Notes: generated from the letters alone by a model not told the origin. 5,194 nt of DNA from Phocaeicola_A sp964481755 (GCA_964481755.1 CAYZVH010000188.1:1-5194), one strand, 5' to 3'. Positions 1 to 4,511 are shown, numbered from the stretch's first letter. Numbers and translations are program-made.

Positions 1-134
1 TCAAGCCCCAGCAGCCCGAGTTCCCCGCCAACGTGTTCGTCACCGGCGACGCCGCCTCAGGCGCCAGCCTCGTGGTGCGCGCCTTGGCTGCCGGCCGCGA
101 CACCGCCGCCAAGGTGGACGCGTTCCTGCGGTAA
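1..134 (+). CDS. gltD: Glutamate synthase small (beta) subunit, C-terminal end only
   Basis: Only the last 43 codons are present; the gene enters from the left edge and stops with TAA at 132-134. The peptide contains NVFVTGDAASGASLVVRALA followed by AGRDTAAKVDAFLR. This matches the end of the GltD/FAD-dependent oxidoreductase fold, where a 'GD...G.SLVV.A...GR.AA..ID..L' segment forms part of the FAD site and closing helix. In the family, GltD passes electrons from NADPH through FAD and Fe-S clusters to GltB, which makes two glutamates from glutamine and 2-oxoglutarate in the cytoplasm. The identification rests on this short tail, so a related two-FAD oxidoreductase cannot be fully excluded. 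gltB would be expected upstream, outside the window. Third codon positions are almost all G or C. Confidence 0.85.
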   Translation, partial: KPQQPEFPANVFVTGDAASGASLVVRALAAGRDTAAKVDAFLR

Positions 135-189
135 GCGCTGAGAAGGCCTTCCCCTGCGTGGGTGCGGTCATCGCCCCCCACGAACAGGA

Positions 190-328
190 GTCGGGGAAAA
201 CGCCCGGCCAAGTGTGCTGTCGGCACGACTATCGTCACCTTCAGCCCGCACGGCTCCAGGGGGAAACTCTCTACCAGGTAGGCTGCCGACATGACTCAAA
301 GCACAGAGAAGGCGCCACTTTCCCCGGT
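190..328 (+). ncRNA. Candidate structured RNA in the gltD 3' region
   Basis: No known RNA family was recognised. Four nested helices can be drawn by hand: 192-199 with 319-326 (8 bp), 201-204 with 311-314 (4 bp), 213-218 with 300-305 (6 bp), and 219-225 with 284-290 (7 bp, with 291-299 bulged). The apical part (226-283) can form smaller stems such as 243-246 with 252-255. A separate hairpin lies just before it (158-166 with 172-181, with a small internal loop). A competing pairing exists: GGGGAAA at 260-266 can also take TTTCCCC at 319-325, displacing the outer helix. No promoter was seen between gltD and this region, so it would probably be made as the 3' untranslated part of the gltD transcript, ending at the strong terminator at 345-389. 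It could be a 3'-UTR-derived small RNA, a processing signal, or chance folding in GC-rich DNA. The opposite strand would fold similarly. Confidence 0.33.
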
Positions 329-344
329 CATAAGCGAAAAGATT

Positions 345-389
345 ATCCCTTCGCATCCTATTGTAACATAGGGTGCGGAGGGATTTTTT
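345..389 (+). terminator. Strong intrinsic terminator ending the gltD transcript
   Basis: Positions 345-361 pair with 368-384 over 17 consecutive base pairs, with two G-T wobbles (t356-g373 and t351-g378), around a six-base loop (362-367). A T-run follows immediately at 384-389. It lies 210 bases after the gltD stop, so the transcript would carry an unusually long 3' untranslated region. No other gene on the plus strand precedes it. Confidence 0.85.
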
Positions 390-421
390 CTGTTTTCGCC
401 CACATTTTTTCGTGCAAAAGC

Positions 422-451
422 TTTCCGTGTATAGAAAATGTAGTATCTTTG
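422..451 (+). promoter_or_regulatory. Promoter of tRNA-Thr (Bacteroidetes type)
   Basis: TATCTTTG at 444-451 matches the -7 consensus TAnnTTTG exactly. TTTC at 422-425, 18 bases upstream, is one base off the -33 element TTTG. Transcription should start near 458, leaving a leader of about 55 bases before the tRNA. A small palindrome, TTTGC aacc GCAAA (448-461), straddles the expected start site. Confidence 0.7.
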
Positions 452-513
452 CAACCGCAAAACCAAAAAGACTGGTTTCATAGTATCGTCGGTCGTTGGT
501 TGGGTTTTCATTT

Positions 514-589
514 GCCGAAATGGCTCAGTTGGTAGAGCAATTCATTCGTAATGAATAGGTCCCCGGTTCGAGTCCGGGTTTCGGCTCCA
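514..589 (+). tRNA. tRNA-Thr, anticodon CGT
   Basis: A complete cloverleaf can be drawn. The acceptor stem is 514-520 (GCCGAAA) with 579-585 (TTTCGGC). The D arm is GCTC (523-526) with GAGC (535-538). The anticodon stem is ATTCA (540-544) with TGAAT (552-556), around the loop TTCGTAA, which places anticodon CGT at 547-549. The T arm is CCCGG (562-566) with CCGGG (574-578), around TTCGAGT. The discriminator base is T586 and the CCA end (587-589) is encoded in the DNA. Anticodon CGT reads ACG threonine codons. It is a single-tRNA transcription unit with its own promoter and terminator. Confidence 0.97.
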
Positions 590-597
590 TTCGTCAG

Positions 598-626
598 AAG
601 CAGTTTCTTTTAGGAACTGCTTTTTT
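598..626 (+). terminator. Terminator after tRNA-Thr
   Basis: AGCAGTTTC (599-607) pairs with GGAACTGCT (613-621), 9 bp with one wobble, around a five-base loop. A T-run covers 621-626. It begins nine bases after the tRNA CCA end and sits only 32 bases before the start of the endonuclease gene. Confidence 0.9.
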
Positions 627-658
627 ATTATCGTATAAACAGTCATTCTTATCCTACT

Positions 659-1495
659 ATGGCAAAAAGAAAACATAGCGGCATCCCGATGCCCAAACTC
701 ATCACGGCCATCGTCGTCATCGTCTCCTCTCTGGTAGCGTGCATACTGCCCCAGAAGAACAGCCTACGCTCGCTCTTCACCAAGCAGAGCGCCACCCAGG
801 ACACCACACAGCTGGAGATACCCGCCGTCCTCACCGACCGCCCGGAGACCATCATCCGTCACACAGGCTACGTCACTTCCTACAACTCCACCTATCGCAC
901 CCCCAACTGGGTGGCGTGGTCGCTCAGCCCCGAGAAACTCATTGAGGTCGTCAGCCGCACGAACGACTTCCTACCCGACCCGCAGCTGCCCACCGCCGAG
1001 GCCGTCACCACGGACGACTACAAGGGTTGCGGCATGGACCGTGGCCACATGTGTCCCGCCGGCGACAACAAGTGGAACCTGCAGGCTATGGAGGAGAGTT
1101 TCTACATGACCAACGTCTGTCCCCAGAACCACAACCTCAACCGTGGCGATTGGAAGGAGTTGGAGGAGATGTGTCGCGACTGGGCCCGCCGCGACGGCAA
1201 GGTCTACATCGTCTGCGGCCCCATCTATTACGACCAGCGCCACAAGACCATCGGGCGTGACCATAAGGTGTCGGTCCCCGAGGCTTTCTTCAAGGTGGTG
1301 CTCGCCATGGGCGACAGTCCCCGTGCCATCGGCTTCATCTTCAAGAACACCTCCGGCAACCATTCGCTGGACATGTACGTCAATTCCGTGGATGAAGTGG
1401 AGCGCATCACGGGCATAGATTTCTTCCCCGCCCTCTCCGATGATGTGGAGCGCGAGGTAGAGGCGTCGTACGATATTAAGCAGTGGCTTGAGTGA
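659..1495 (+). CDS. DNA/RNA non-specific endonuclease (NUC/DRGH family), exported
   Basis: The 278-residue protein belongs to the Serratia-nuclease-like (beta-beta-alpha metal) endonucleases, which cut DNA and RNA without sequence specificity using a Mg-bound water. The catalytic DRGH motif is at residues 127-130, within MDRGHMCPAGDN, with His130 as the expected general base. The metal-site region QNHNLNRGDWKELEE follows; Asn161 and Glu169 sit at spacings resembling Serratia Asn119 and Glu127. The N-terminus has a basic start (MAKRKH) and a hydrophobic stretch at about 14-30 ending LVAC. That fits either a lipoprotein signal with Cys28 as lipid site or an uncleaved anchor, so the enzyme should act outside the cytoplasmic membrane, probably in nucleic-acid scavenging. 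The ATG at 659 keeps the basic n-region; Met11 is a possible alternative. No immunity-like partner gene is adjacent. No clear promoter was found between the tRNA terminator and this start. Confidence 0.93.
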   Translation: MAKRKHSGIPMPKLITAIVVIVSSLVACILPQKNSLRSLFTKQSATQDTTQLEIPAVLTDRPETIIRHTGYVTSYNSTYRTPNWVAWSLSPEKLIEVVSRTNDFLPDPQLPTAEAVTTDDYKGCGMDRGHMCPAGDNKWNLQAMEESFYMTNVCPQNHNLNRGDWKELEEMCRDWARRDGKVYIVCGPIYYDQRHKTIGRDHKVSVPEAFFKVVLAMGDSPRAIGFIFKNTSGNHSLDMYVNSVDEVERITGIDFFPALSDDVEREVEASYDIKQWLE

Positions 1496-1501
1496 ATAGT
1501 C

Positions 1502-1547
1502 TCGGCAGCGGAGCCTGTGCCCTAAAGGGCTGCCGATTTTGTTTTTT
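1502..1547 (+). terminator. Terminator of the endonuclease gene
   Basis: TCGGCAGC (1502-1509) pairs perfectly with GCTGCCGA (1529-1536), followed by TTTT-G-TTTTTT to 1547. The 19-base loop contains a second possible stem (GCCC 1519-1522 with GGGC 1527-1530) that would compete for the last base of the outer stem. It starts seven bases after the stop codon. Confidence 0.88.
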
Positions 1548-1549
1548 GT

Positions 1550-1654
1550 CCGCAGCAAGCTGCGGCAGGTCCTACCACCTTCCTCGTCCTATCGTATTTC
1601 TCGTCCTAAGGAATGTTTCTGTGGTGAAGTAACATAAAACGTGAAACTTTCGAC
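1550..1654. other. Non-coding stretch with small repeats
   Basis: No gene was seen. It holds a short hairpin, CCGCAG (1550-1555) with CTGCGG (1560-1565), and a nine-base direct repeat CTCGTCCTA at 1583-1591 and 1600-1608, 17 bases apart. Neither has a recognised role. Confidence 0.4.
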
Positions 1655-1676
1655 GTCTTTTGGCCTGCCAAAAGAC
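1655..1676. repeat. Perfect 10-bp inverted repeat
   Basis: GTCTTTTGGC (1655-1664) and GCCAAAAGAC (1667-1676) are exact reverse complements separated by CT. With so short a spacer it resembles a dimeric protein site or a cruciform more than an RNA hairpin, and no T-run follows on either strand. Its right arm ends AAGACAA, which is also the inverted form of the TTGTCTT end of each neighbouring tandem unit, so the two elements may be related. Confidence 0.75.
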
Positions 1677-1689
1677 AATGCTTCGTTTG

Positions 1690-1777
1690 GGCTTATACAA
1701 CCGGTTGTCTTGGCTTATACAACCGATTGTCTTGGCCTACACAACCGGTTGTCTTAAGCCCTTGCGAACGATTGTCT
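1690..1777. repeat. Four tandem 22-base palindromic units
   Basis: Head-to-tail units lie at 1690-1711, 1712-1733, 1734-1755 and 1756-1777. The first three are nearly identical: GGCYTAYACA followed by ACCGRTTGTCTT. The fourth is degenerate but keeps ACGATTGTCT. Units 1 and 3 carry the perfect 12-bp palindrome ACAACCGGTTGT (1697-1708 and 1741-1752); unit 2 has one mismatch (ACAACCGATTGT, 1719-1730). Palindrome centres are 22 bp apart, about two helical turns. The array ends 13 bases after the stop codon of the minus-strand gene at 1791-2399. It could be a repeated operator, a protein-binding array, or an intergenic repeat family; the sequence does not decide. Confidence 0.85.
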
Positions 1778-1790
1778 GAATCAATAGATT

Positions 1791-2399
1791 TTAGCCTCTT
1801 TGTTTTTTAATTAGCCCCACCTTGGCTTGTTCCACCGCCGCTTTCAGCGCAGCCTTCTTTCCTTCGAACCGATGCCACAGCAGGGTGCTGCGGGGCGAGG
1901 GAGTCTCCGGGGCCTGCGCCACCTTGCCGCGGGTGAAGGGGTCGCACGCCAGATAGTCGTGCAGGATGTCCACTATCTGCTGCGGAGTCGTCCGCGTCAG
2001 CTTCGCCAACTCCACCACCTCCGGCACGTTCGGCTCCATCGTGTCCGCTATCAGCTGTGGGTAGAGGTCCAACGCCAGGATGCCCGTCCGCCAGGCCTTC
2101 AGCAGTTCGGCGGCATCGCGGGCCAAGCTCTTCGGGTCTTGGAAATAGGTGTTCCAGAAGGGCTGATAGGGGTCGTCGCTCTGCTCGTCCTGAGAGTCGT
2201 CATGATAGAGCAGCGGTATCGTGGGATACCATCCCAGGAACTCGTACATCCGTCGGTGCACGGCGCTCGGTGTGCGCCCGGTCAGCGCCGCCAGTTCCTT
2301 CACTCCGTCCGTCGCGGTGCCCTTCATCCCCACCGGTGGGGTGAAGTAGAGGTTCAGCACCATTATCGACTCCTCCTTTGTCCATTTCCTTGTCTCCAT
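1791..2399 (-). CDS. Duplicated HTH-like protein related to the N-terminal region of HNH endonucleases
   Basis: The 202-residue cytoplasmic-looking protein has no signal peptide. Residues 5-60 (KWTKEESIMVLNLYF ... VKELAALTGRTPSAVHRRMYEFL) resemble the small helical domain at the start of many Bacteroidetes HNH endonucleases, whose pattern from memory is WTREE..LALNLY..(I)PFG ... EL..LIGRTPSAVA.K..NFA. Residues 12-59 align without gaps to 107-154, including DLYPQ and VVELAKLTRTTPQQIVDILHDYL, with 14 identities in 48 by my count. The domain is therefore present twice. No HNH or other nuclease motif is visible, and the tail (160-202) is basic. DNA binding is an inference. The ATG at 2397-2399 is chosen because the conserved Trp lies at residue 6 and a promoter sits about 40 bases upstream. 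The 22-base palindromic array lies directly downstream. Codon use is GC-rich like the flanking housekeeping genes. Confidence 0.72.
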   Translation of the reverse strand: METRKWTKEESIMVLNLYFTPPVGMKGTATDGVKELAALTGRTPSAVHRRMYEFLGWYPTIPLLYHDDSQDEQSDDPYQPFWNTYFQDPKSLARDAAELLKAWRTGILALDLYPQLIADTMEPNVPEVVELAKLTRTTPQQIVDILHDYLACDPFTRGKVAQAPETPSPRSTLLWHRFEGKKAALKAAVEQAKVGLIKKQRG

Positions 2400-2435
2400 A
2401 GCGTTCTGTTTTTGTCAAGTTTCTTTCGTCCCGAG

Positions 2436-2463
2436 CAAATGTATGTATAATGTCCGAAACAAA
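2436..2463 (-). promoter_or_regulatory. Promoter of the duplicated HTH-like gene
   Basis: Read on the minus strand, TACATTTG (2443-2436) fits the -7 consensus exactly, with TTTG (2463-2460) 16 bases upstream, slightly shorter than usual spacing. Transcription would start near 2429, leaving a leader of about 30 bases. Confidence 0.6.
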
Positions 2464-2468
2464 CGCAT

Positions 2469-2515
2469 GCCGGAGCGAATATTTTTCTTCTCGCCCCAGC
2501 ATTTTCTTCTCCGGC
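2469..2515. repeat. 7-bp inverted repeat and 10-base direct repeat between the two minus-strand genes
   Basis: GCCGGAG (2469-2475) and CTCCGGC (2509-2515) are exact reverse complements flanking 33 bases. Inside and overlapping lie two copies of TTTTCTTCTC. As RNA from the minus strand this could form a weak stem after the 2518 stop codon, but no T-run follows, so a terminator is not supported. Confidence 0.35.
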
Positions 2516-2517
2516 GT

Positions 2518-2970
2518 TCAGTTCGCCGCCTCTGCCGCCACCTTACGCAGGTAGATGTACTTCGGATAGTGGCCTAGCACACACAGCGTCACGGGGCATA
2601 TCCAGATGTCGCGGTGGAACCCCTCCAGGCCGTGCACATCGTAGAAGCTTCCGCCCGTCAGCGTGTAGGCCTTCTGCTCACACTCTATGTACCCCTCGTG
2701 GCGCTCCCTCTTGCCACGGGGCATCACGTCCACCGTCACGGCGTTGTCGTCGTCCTCCTCGCACAGCACGTCCAGCATCTTGTCGCTTCCGGCCACCATC
2801 GCCAGGTTATAGCGGTCGCCCGGCCACGGCATGTCTATGTACCACAGGTTATCCTCGGGCACGTATACGAACCGCAGACGATAACACTTTCTGCGCAGGC
2901 CGCAGATGCCTTTCACGAACTTGCCCGCCAGTCTTACGTAAGCCAGCGAGGCTGCAAACAGATTTCTCAT
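2518..2970 (-). CDS. Uncharacterised protein, DUF6717-like
   Basis: 150 residues from the ATG at 2968-2970, with no signal peptide or membrane helix. Function is unknown. The arrangement LWYIDMPWPGDRYNLAMVAG..KMLDVLC (about 42-70), then GGSFYDVHGLEGFHRDIWICP (106-126) and a closing YPKYIYLRKV resembles my recollection of the DUF6717 family pattern ('VAGAD..ID.L', '.GWLCP.L', 'P..IYV..'). I could not verify this. An ORF runs upstream to 3033, but the promoter's -33 box overlaps that start and transcription should begin near 2997, so the 2970 start is much more likely. It leaves a leader of about 27 bases. It points away from rlmH and toward the HTH-like gene, which has its own promoter. Cysteines at 23, 30, 70, 98, 125 and 130 form no obvious metal motif. 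Confidence 0.7.
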   Translation of the reverse strand: MRNLFAASLAYVRLAGKFVKGICGLRRKCYRLRFVYVPEDNLWYIDMPWPGDRYNLAMVAGSDKMLDVLCEEDDDNAVTVDVMPRGKRERHEGYIECEQKAYTLTGGSFYDVHGLEGFHRDIWICPVTLCVLGHYPKYIYLRKVAAEAAN

Positions 2971-3002
2971 GTCAGTAAAGTTTTTCGATTTTGATGTCGC
3001 TG

Positions 3003-3034
3003 CAAAAGTACAGCCTCTTTCCGTTCGCTCCAAA
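3003..3034 (-). promoter_or_regulatory. Promoter of the DUF6717-like gene
   Basis: On the minus strand TTTG (3034-3031), 20 bases, then TACTTTTG (3010-3003): a perfect match to the Bacteroidetes -33/-7 consensus and spacing. It decides the start codon of the gene at 2970. Confidence 0.8.
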
Positions 3035-3123
3035 TGGCCGCAAGCGTCTCGCTGTCAGCTGAATACGTCCGTGGCACACTATTTGCTTACGCTGTCGTTT
3101 CCGCAAAATCCCCGCCCCGAAGC

Positions 3124-3155
3124 TTTGCATAGTCCGTGAATTCTCACTTATTTTG
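3124..3155 (+). promoter_or_regulatory. Promoter of rlmH
   Basis: TTTG at 3124-3127, 20 bases, then TTATTTTG at 3148-3155, one mismatch to TAnnTTTG. Transcription should start near 3162, downstream of the earliest in-frame ATG at 3153 and about 39 bases before the ATG at 3201, which supports the latter as the true start. The 89 bases between this and the divergent promoter (3035-3123) show nothing recognisable. Confidence 0.6.
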
Positions 3156-3200
3156 CACACTCAAGATACACATATATACATATCATCATCTCGTCCGCCT

Positions 3201-3674
3201 ATGAAGACAACCCTCCTTGTCGTGGGCCGCACCGTCGACCCCCACTACATCGCCGCCATCGGCGACTATGCTGAGCGCCTCAGCCACTACCTCACGTTCT
3301 CCATCGAGGTCATCCCCGAGCTGAAGAGCACCAAGAGCCTCACCACCGAGCAGCAGAAGGAGAAGGAGGGCGAACTCATCCTCCGTTCGCTCCGGGCCGG
3401 CGACGTCGTCATCTTGCTCGACGAGGCCGGTCGTGAGTTCCGCTCCGTGGAGTTTGCCGACTGGATGCAACGCAAACTCTCCACCGTCAACAAGCGCCTA
3501 GTCTTCATCATCGGCGGTCCCTACGGCTTCTCCCCCAAGGTCTATGCCGCCGCGCAGGAGAAGATCTCGCTCTCCAAGATGACCTTCTCCCACCAGATGA
3601 TCCGCCTCATCTTCGTCGAGCAGCTCTATCGGGCCATGTCCATCCTCAACGGGAGCCCCTACCACCACGAGTGA
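3201..3674 (+). CDS. rlmH: 23S rRNA (pseudouridine-1915-N3)-methyltransferase RlmH
   Basis: The 157-residue protein has the usual length and full motif set of RlmH (COG1576), a homodimeric SPOUT methyltransferase. It uses S-adenosylmethionine to methylate pseudouridine 1915 in helix 69 of 23S rRNA on assembled 70S ribosomes. Family motifs seen: LLDEAGREFRS (72-82), the SAM-binding knot segment FIIGGPYGF (102-110), SLSKMTFSH (123-131), EQLYRA (140-145) and the C-terminal GSPYHHE. The start MKTTLLVVGRT fits the family's first beta strand; the 16-codon extension to 3153 would lie upstream of or at the expected transcription start. The gene stands alone, divergent from the DUF6717-like gene, and has strongly GC-biased third positions. 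No canonical terminator follows directly. Confidence 0.96.
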   Translation: MKTTLLVVGRTVDPHYIAAIGDYAERLSHYLTFSIEVIPELKSTKSLTTEQQKEKEGELILRSLRAGDVVILLDEAGREFRSVEFADWMQRKLSTVNKRLVFIIGGPYGFSPKVYAAAQEKISLSKMTFSHQMIRLIFVEQLYRAMSILNGSPYHHE

Positions 3675-3711
3675 GAGAGGCCAGGTGTAAGTTCCGAGCG
3701 CAATGTTCATA

Positions 3712-3741
3712 GGGTATACATCATTGGTCGTGTGTATACCC
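3712..3741 (+). other. Hairpin downstream of rlmH
   Basis: GGGTATACA (3712-3720) pairs perfectly with TGTATACCC (3733-3741) around a 12-base loop. No T-run follows on either strand, so it is not a standard intrinsic terminator. It may still end or stabilise the rlmH transcript, or be an inverted-repeat protein site upstream of the next promoter. The nine-base word CAATGTTCA occurs just before it (3701-3709) and again at 3780-3788. Confidence 0.45.
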
Positions 3742-3749
3742 GCCGCAGT

Positions 3750-3784
3750 CATTTCATACAATAAACCACCCATTTCGTACAATG
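3750..3784 (+). promoter_or_regulatory. Candidate operator: two direct repeats 21 bp apart
   Basis: CATTTCATACAATA (3750-3763) and CATTTCGTACAATG (3771-3784) match at 12 of 14 positions and are offset by exactly 21 bp, two helical turns. The second copy ends 12 bases before the -33 box of the membrane-protein promoter, where an activator would be expected to bind. The regulator is not identified. Confidence 0.5.
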
Positions 3785-3796
3785 TTCAATCTTTCC

Positions 3797-3829
3797 TTTG
3801 GAATCGTCCTCTGTCGCAGCTTATCTTTG
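3797..3829 (+). promoter_or_regulatory. Promoter of the membrane-protein gene
   Basis: TTTG at 3797-3800, 21 bases, then TATCTTTG at 3822-3829, both exact matches to the Bacteroidetes consensus. Transcription should start near 3836, giving a leader of about 85 bases that contains a short ORF. Confidence 0.78.
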
Positions 3830-3896
3830 CGGCAAACAATTAATCCTTTCTACGATTATTTCAAGAACAAAATAACTTCGTGGAAGAGGAATAAAT

Positions 3897-3917
3897 ATGC
3901 AATGTAAACTATTATAG
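3897..3917 (+). CDS. Possible six-residue leader ORF (MQCKLL)
   Basis: ATG at 3897 is six bases after AGAGGA (3885-3890), the most Shine-Dalgarno-like sequence near any start in the window. Six codons follow and a TAG at 3915-3917, in the same frame as and three bases before the ATG at 3921. It could be a leader peptide whose translation delivers ribosomes to the main gene, or the main gene could once have started here and been cut by the amber codon. It may also be chance. Confidence 0.22.
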   Translation: MQCKLL

Positions 3918-3920
3918 ATT

Positions 3921-4343
3921 ATGAATAGAAATAATATGATAGACAGTTTGTTTATGACATGCGTCAAGTTCCTTCAGTGGCTTGGCGCACGCATCCATTT
4001 GACATACGAGGAAATCTCCGTGTTGTTTAACTTGTGGGTGCAGGGTGTGGTGCTACTGATTGCAAGTGTAGCGCCACTGGTTGTCGGCATCGTCAAAGGT
4101 TGCGAGGTCGGCGTGGTGGTGCCGCTTGCGGTTTATGCCTTGGCTTGTGCATTGGTGATACTGAAGATTCTGCGTCACTACATGATGCCGATGGACGCGG
4201 CCTTTGACCAGTGCGTAGAAGACTTGCAGCGAATCGCAATGAAATGGAAGCGCTCGTACAACTATGTCAACATCGCCATCTTCGTTGTGCTCTATCTGCT
4301 ATTGCTTTGCTTCGATGGACTGTTGGTCTATGCGCTACTCTGA
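3921..4343 (+). CDS. Small membrane protein of unknown function, three predicted helices
   Basis: 140 residues, not recognised as a named family. A short N-terminal region (1-33, with LTYEEISVLFNL) is followed by three hydrophobic segments at about 34-58 (VLFNLWVQGVVLLIASVAPL), 63-84 and 116-139. Between the second and third lies a polar stretch (about 85-115: MDAAFDQCVEDLQRIAMKWKRS) with amphipathic helical character, which probably faces the cytoplasm by the positive-inside rule. It has its own promoter and candidate operator. The ATG at 3921 lacks a Shine-Dalgarno sequence. Codon use is visibly less C/G-biased at third positions than in rlmH or the endonuclease, suggesting accessory or transferred DNA. 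A holin-like or stress-related role would be a guess. Confidence 0.7.
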   Translation: MNRNNMIDSLFMTCVKFLQWLGARIHLTYEEISVLFNLWVQGVVLLIASVAPLVVGIVKGCEVGVVVPLAVYALACALVILKILRHYMMPMDAAFDQCVEDLQRIAMKWKRSYNYVNIAIFVVLYLLLLCFDGLLVYALL

Positions 4344-4354
4344 TAGCGGGGCAA

Positions 4355-4401
4355 TTGGGCTCATAGCCTAAAGGTCTGTGGTTCGATTCCATCCTCCGTA
4401 A
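4355..4401 (+). pseudogene. 3'-half tRNA-like remnant, anticodon CAT
   Basis: The anticodon arm TTGGG (4355-4359), loop CTCATAG (4360-4366) and CCTAA (4367-4371) would present CAT. It is followed by a five-base variable loop AGGTC and a T arm, TGTGG (4377-4381), loop TTCGATT (4382-4388), CCATC (4389-4393), with one mismatch and one wobble. The next seven bases, CTCCGTA (4394-4400), would need a 5' partner TACGGAG, which is absent; there is no D arm upstream and no CCA. So this is at most the 3' part of a tRNA-Met or tRNA-Ile2 gene. Such 3' fragments are typical leftovers of site-specific integration into tRNA genes. It begins 11 bases after the membrane-protein stop codon. Confidence 0.5.
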
Positions 4402-4426
4402 CCTCTTTTCATGTGTTTTCGGTTTG

Positions 4427-4492
4427 CCTGGGTGATACTGCGGATGATGTAGCATCACCCGGATTTAGTAATCAGAGAAACCTTTTTTCTCT
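4427..4492 (+). terminator. Two hairpins after the membrane-protein gene, possible weak terminator
   Basis: GGGTGAT (4430-4436) pairs with ATCACCC (4454-4460), extended by CC (4427-4428) with GG (4461-4462) across a one-base bulge. A second stem follows, AGAGAAA (4474-4480) with TTTCTCT (4486-4492). The T-run (4483-4488) falls within the second stem-loop rather than after it, so neither has textbook terminator form. Together they could still separate the membrane-protein transcript from the next promoter. Confidence 0.35.
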
Positions 4493-4511
4493 AAATATCC
4501 GCAAGGAATTC

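Noticed and set aside
190..330. Cobalamin, TPP, SAM or FMN riboswitch, RNase P RNA, SRP RNA
   Set aside because: None of their conserved core sequences was found on either strand, and the region follows rather than precedes a gene. A 6S-like rod shape was considered but no sequence support was seen.
158..535. 125-codon plus-strand ORF between gltD and the tRNA
   Set aside because: It runs through the strong terminator at 345-389, the tRNA promoter and into tRNA-Thr itself, and its protein has no recognisable features.
971..1558. 195-codon minus-strand ORF opposite the endonuclease
   Set aside because: It lies antisense to a gene with a clear catalytic motif and shows only the His/Val/Leu-rich pattern typical of the reverse strand of GC3-biased genes.
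1690..1777. CRISPR array
   Set aside because: The 22-base units are contiguous with no unique spacers, and no cas genes are nearby.
1827..2450. 207-codon plus-strand ORF opposite the duplicated HTH-like gene
   Set aside because: It is rich in Arg, Gln and His with no domain pattern, whereas the minus-strand frame has a promoter and conserved motifs.
2200..2502. 100-codon minus-strand ORF overlapping the start of the HTH-like gene in another frame
   Set aside because: It starts upstream of the promoter at 2436-2463, so most transcripts would lack its start, and its sequence is low in hydrophobic residues with no motif.
3498..3782. 94-codon minus-strand ORF antisense to the end of rlmH
   Set aside because: It has no promoter and crosses the hairpin at 3712-3741; it is a shadow of the GC-biased rlmH frame.
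4267..4458. 63-codon minus-strand ORF containing ESNHRPLGYEPN
   Set aside because: This peptide is the well-known false translation of the reverse strand of tRNA sequence; it instead drew attention to the tRNA remnant on the plus strand.
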